DNA of 64,000 nt from Fibrisoma montanum. Lineage in GTDB: Bacteria > Bacteroidota > Bacteroidia > Cytophagales > Spirosomataceae. Made by a program: the position numbers and the translations under genes. The DNA lies in the NCBI RefSeq assembly GCF_003583365.1, contig NZ_QXED01000001.1, forward strand, positions 992,001-1,056,000. The letters run 5' to 3'. Position 1 is the stretch's first letter. Each line of letters starts with the position of its first letter. The notes beneath the pieces are model-generated. The model was not told the origin of the DNA. It searched no databases and was given only the letters and a program-made list of their open reading frames with translations. Shown in pieces: positions 63,931-64,000 of this stretch.

Positions 63931-64000
63931 TTACCGACGCGGAGGATTACCGCTGGTGCTGCTCTTTGGCTGTTGTGTAGCGGTTGTTGACGAGCTACCC
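63931..64000 (-). CDS. C-terminal end of an unidentified protein (partial)
   Basis: The minus-strand frame ending at TAA (63931) is open to the window edge and encodes a Ser/Thr/Gln/Pro-rich tail ending SGNPPRR. The terminator 28 bases beyond supports a real gene end. Too short to identify. Confidence 0.5.
   Translation of the reverse strand, partial: GSSSTTATQQPKSSTSGNPPRR

Overview
The window is chromosomal DNA from a Bacteroidota bacterium, most likely order Cytophagales and close to Spirosoma and relatives; I name no species. This rests on the ribosomal gene order, TTTG / TAnnTTTG promoters, zinc-free forms of L36, L32 and S14, a subtilase with a type IX secretion sorting domain, and PD40-OmpA and lipoprotein families typical of the phylum. 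Base composition is near balance, apart from an AT-rich stretch at 52935-53455. I found no rRNA, tRNA, CRISPR array, insertion sequence or prophage.

Layout. 1-7232 (+): the end of a TerC-family gene, a large DUF4011-type superfamily 1 helicase and a T9SS-sorted subtilisin-like protein. 7272-26844 (-): carA, then the fused S10/spc/alpha ribosomal cluster with secY, map, infA, rpoA and rplQ, led by fusA, which has its own promoter; rpsL and rpsG are not next to it. 27161-37357: ABC exporter, S24-type repressor, pirin, Fpg/Nei glycosylase, a coiled-coil membrane protein, a lipoprotein/transglutaminase pair, a Cys-cluster protein, a PD40-OmpA protein and a small membrane protein. 37419-42978 (-): the translation/fatty-acid operon yceD-rpmF-plsX-fabH-efp-accB-accC. 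43116-48153 (+): DMT transporter, a 69-residue protein, an acyl-CoA dehydrogenase/APH-kinase pair, a nicotinamidase-like hydrolase and a LON-domain protein. 48155-52934: AI-2E permease, a secreted protein, a PhoB/PhoR-like two-component pair and a LuxR-type regulator. 53456-64000: two lipoproteins with internal duplications, an aspartyl protease with PDZ domain, tpiA, a DUF985 cupin, an ECF sigma/anti-sigma/surface-protein operon, a coiled-coil lipoprotein, a CPA2 antiporter and the end of one more gene.

Most striking observation. Inside the operons most gene junctions are tight (about 30 bases or less), but at least twelve are about 77-98 bases long (one is 165) and hold an imperfect hairpin. 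In most of these, both arms look like strings of roughly 7-base words, and the word differs from junction to junction. No feature type I know explains this, and it is my main candidate for something undescribed. Other points of interest are a subtilase with Glu in the His position, a helicase with an apparently dead C-terminal nuclease fold, low-complexity tails on L17, S3 and S17, and terminators or promoters that subdivide the ribosomal and lipid operons.
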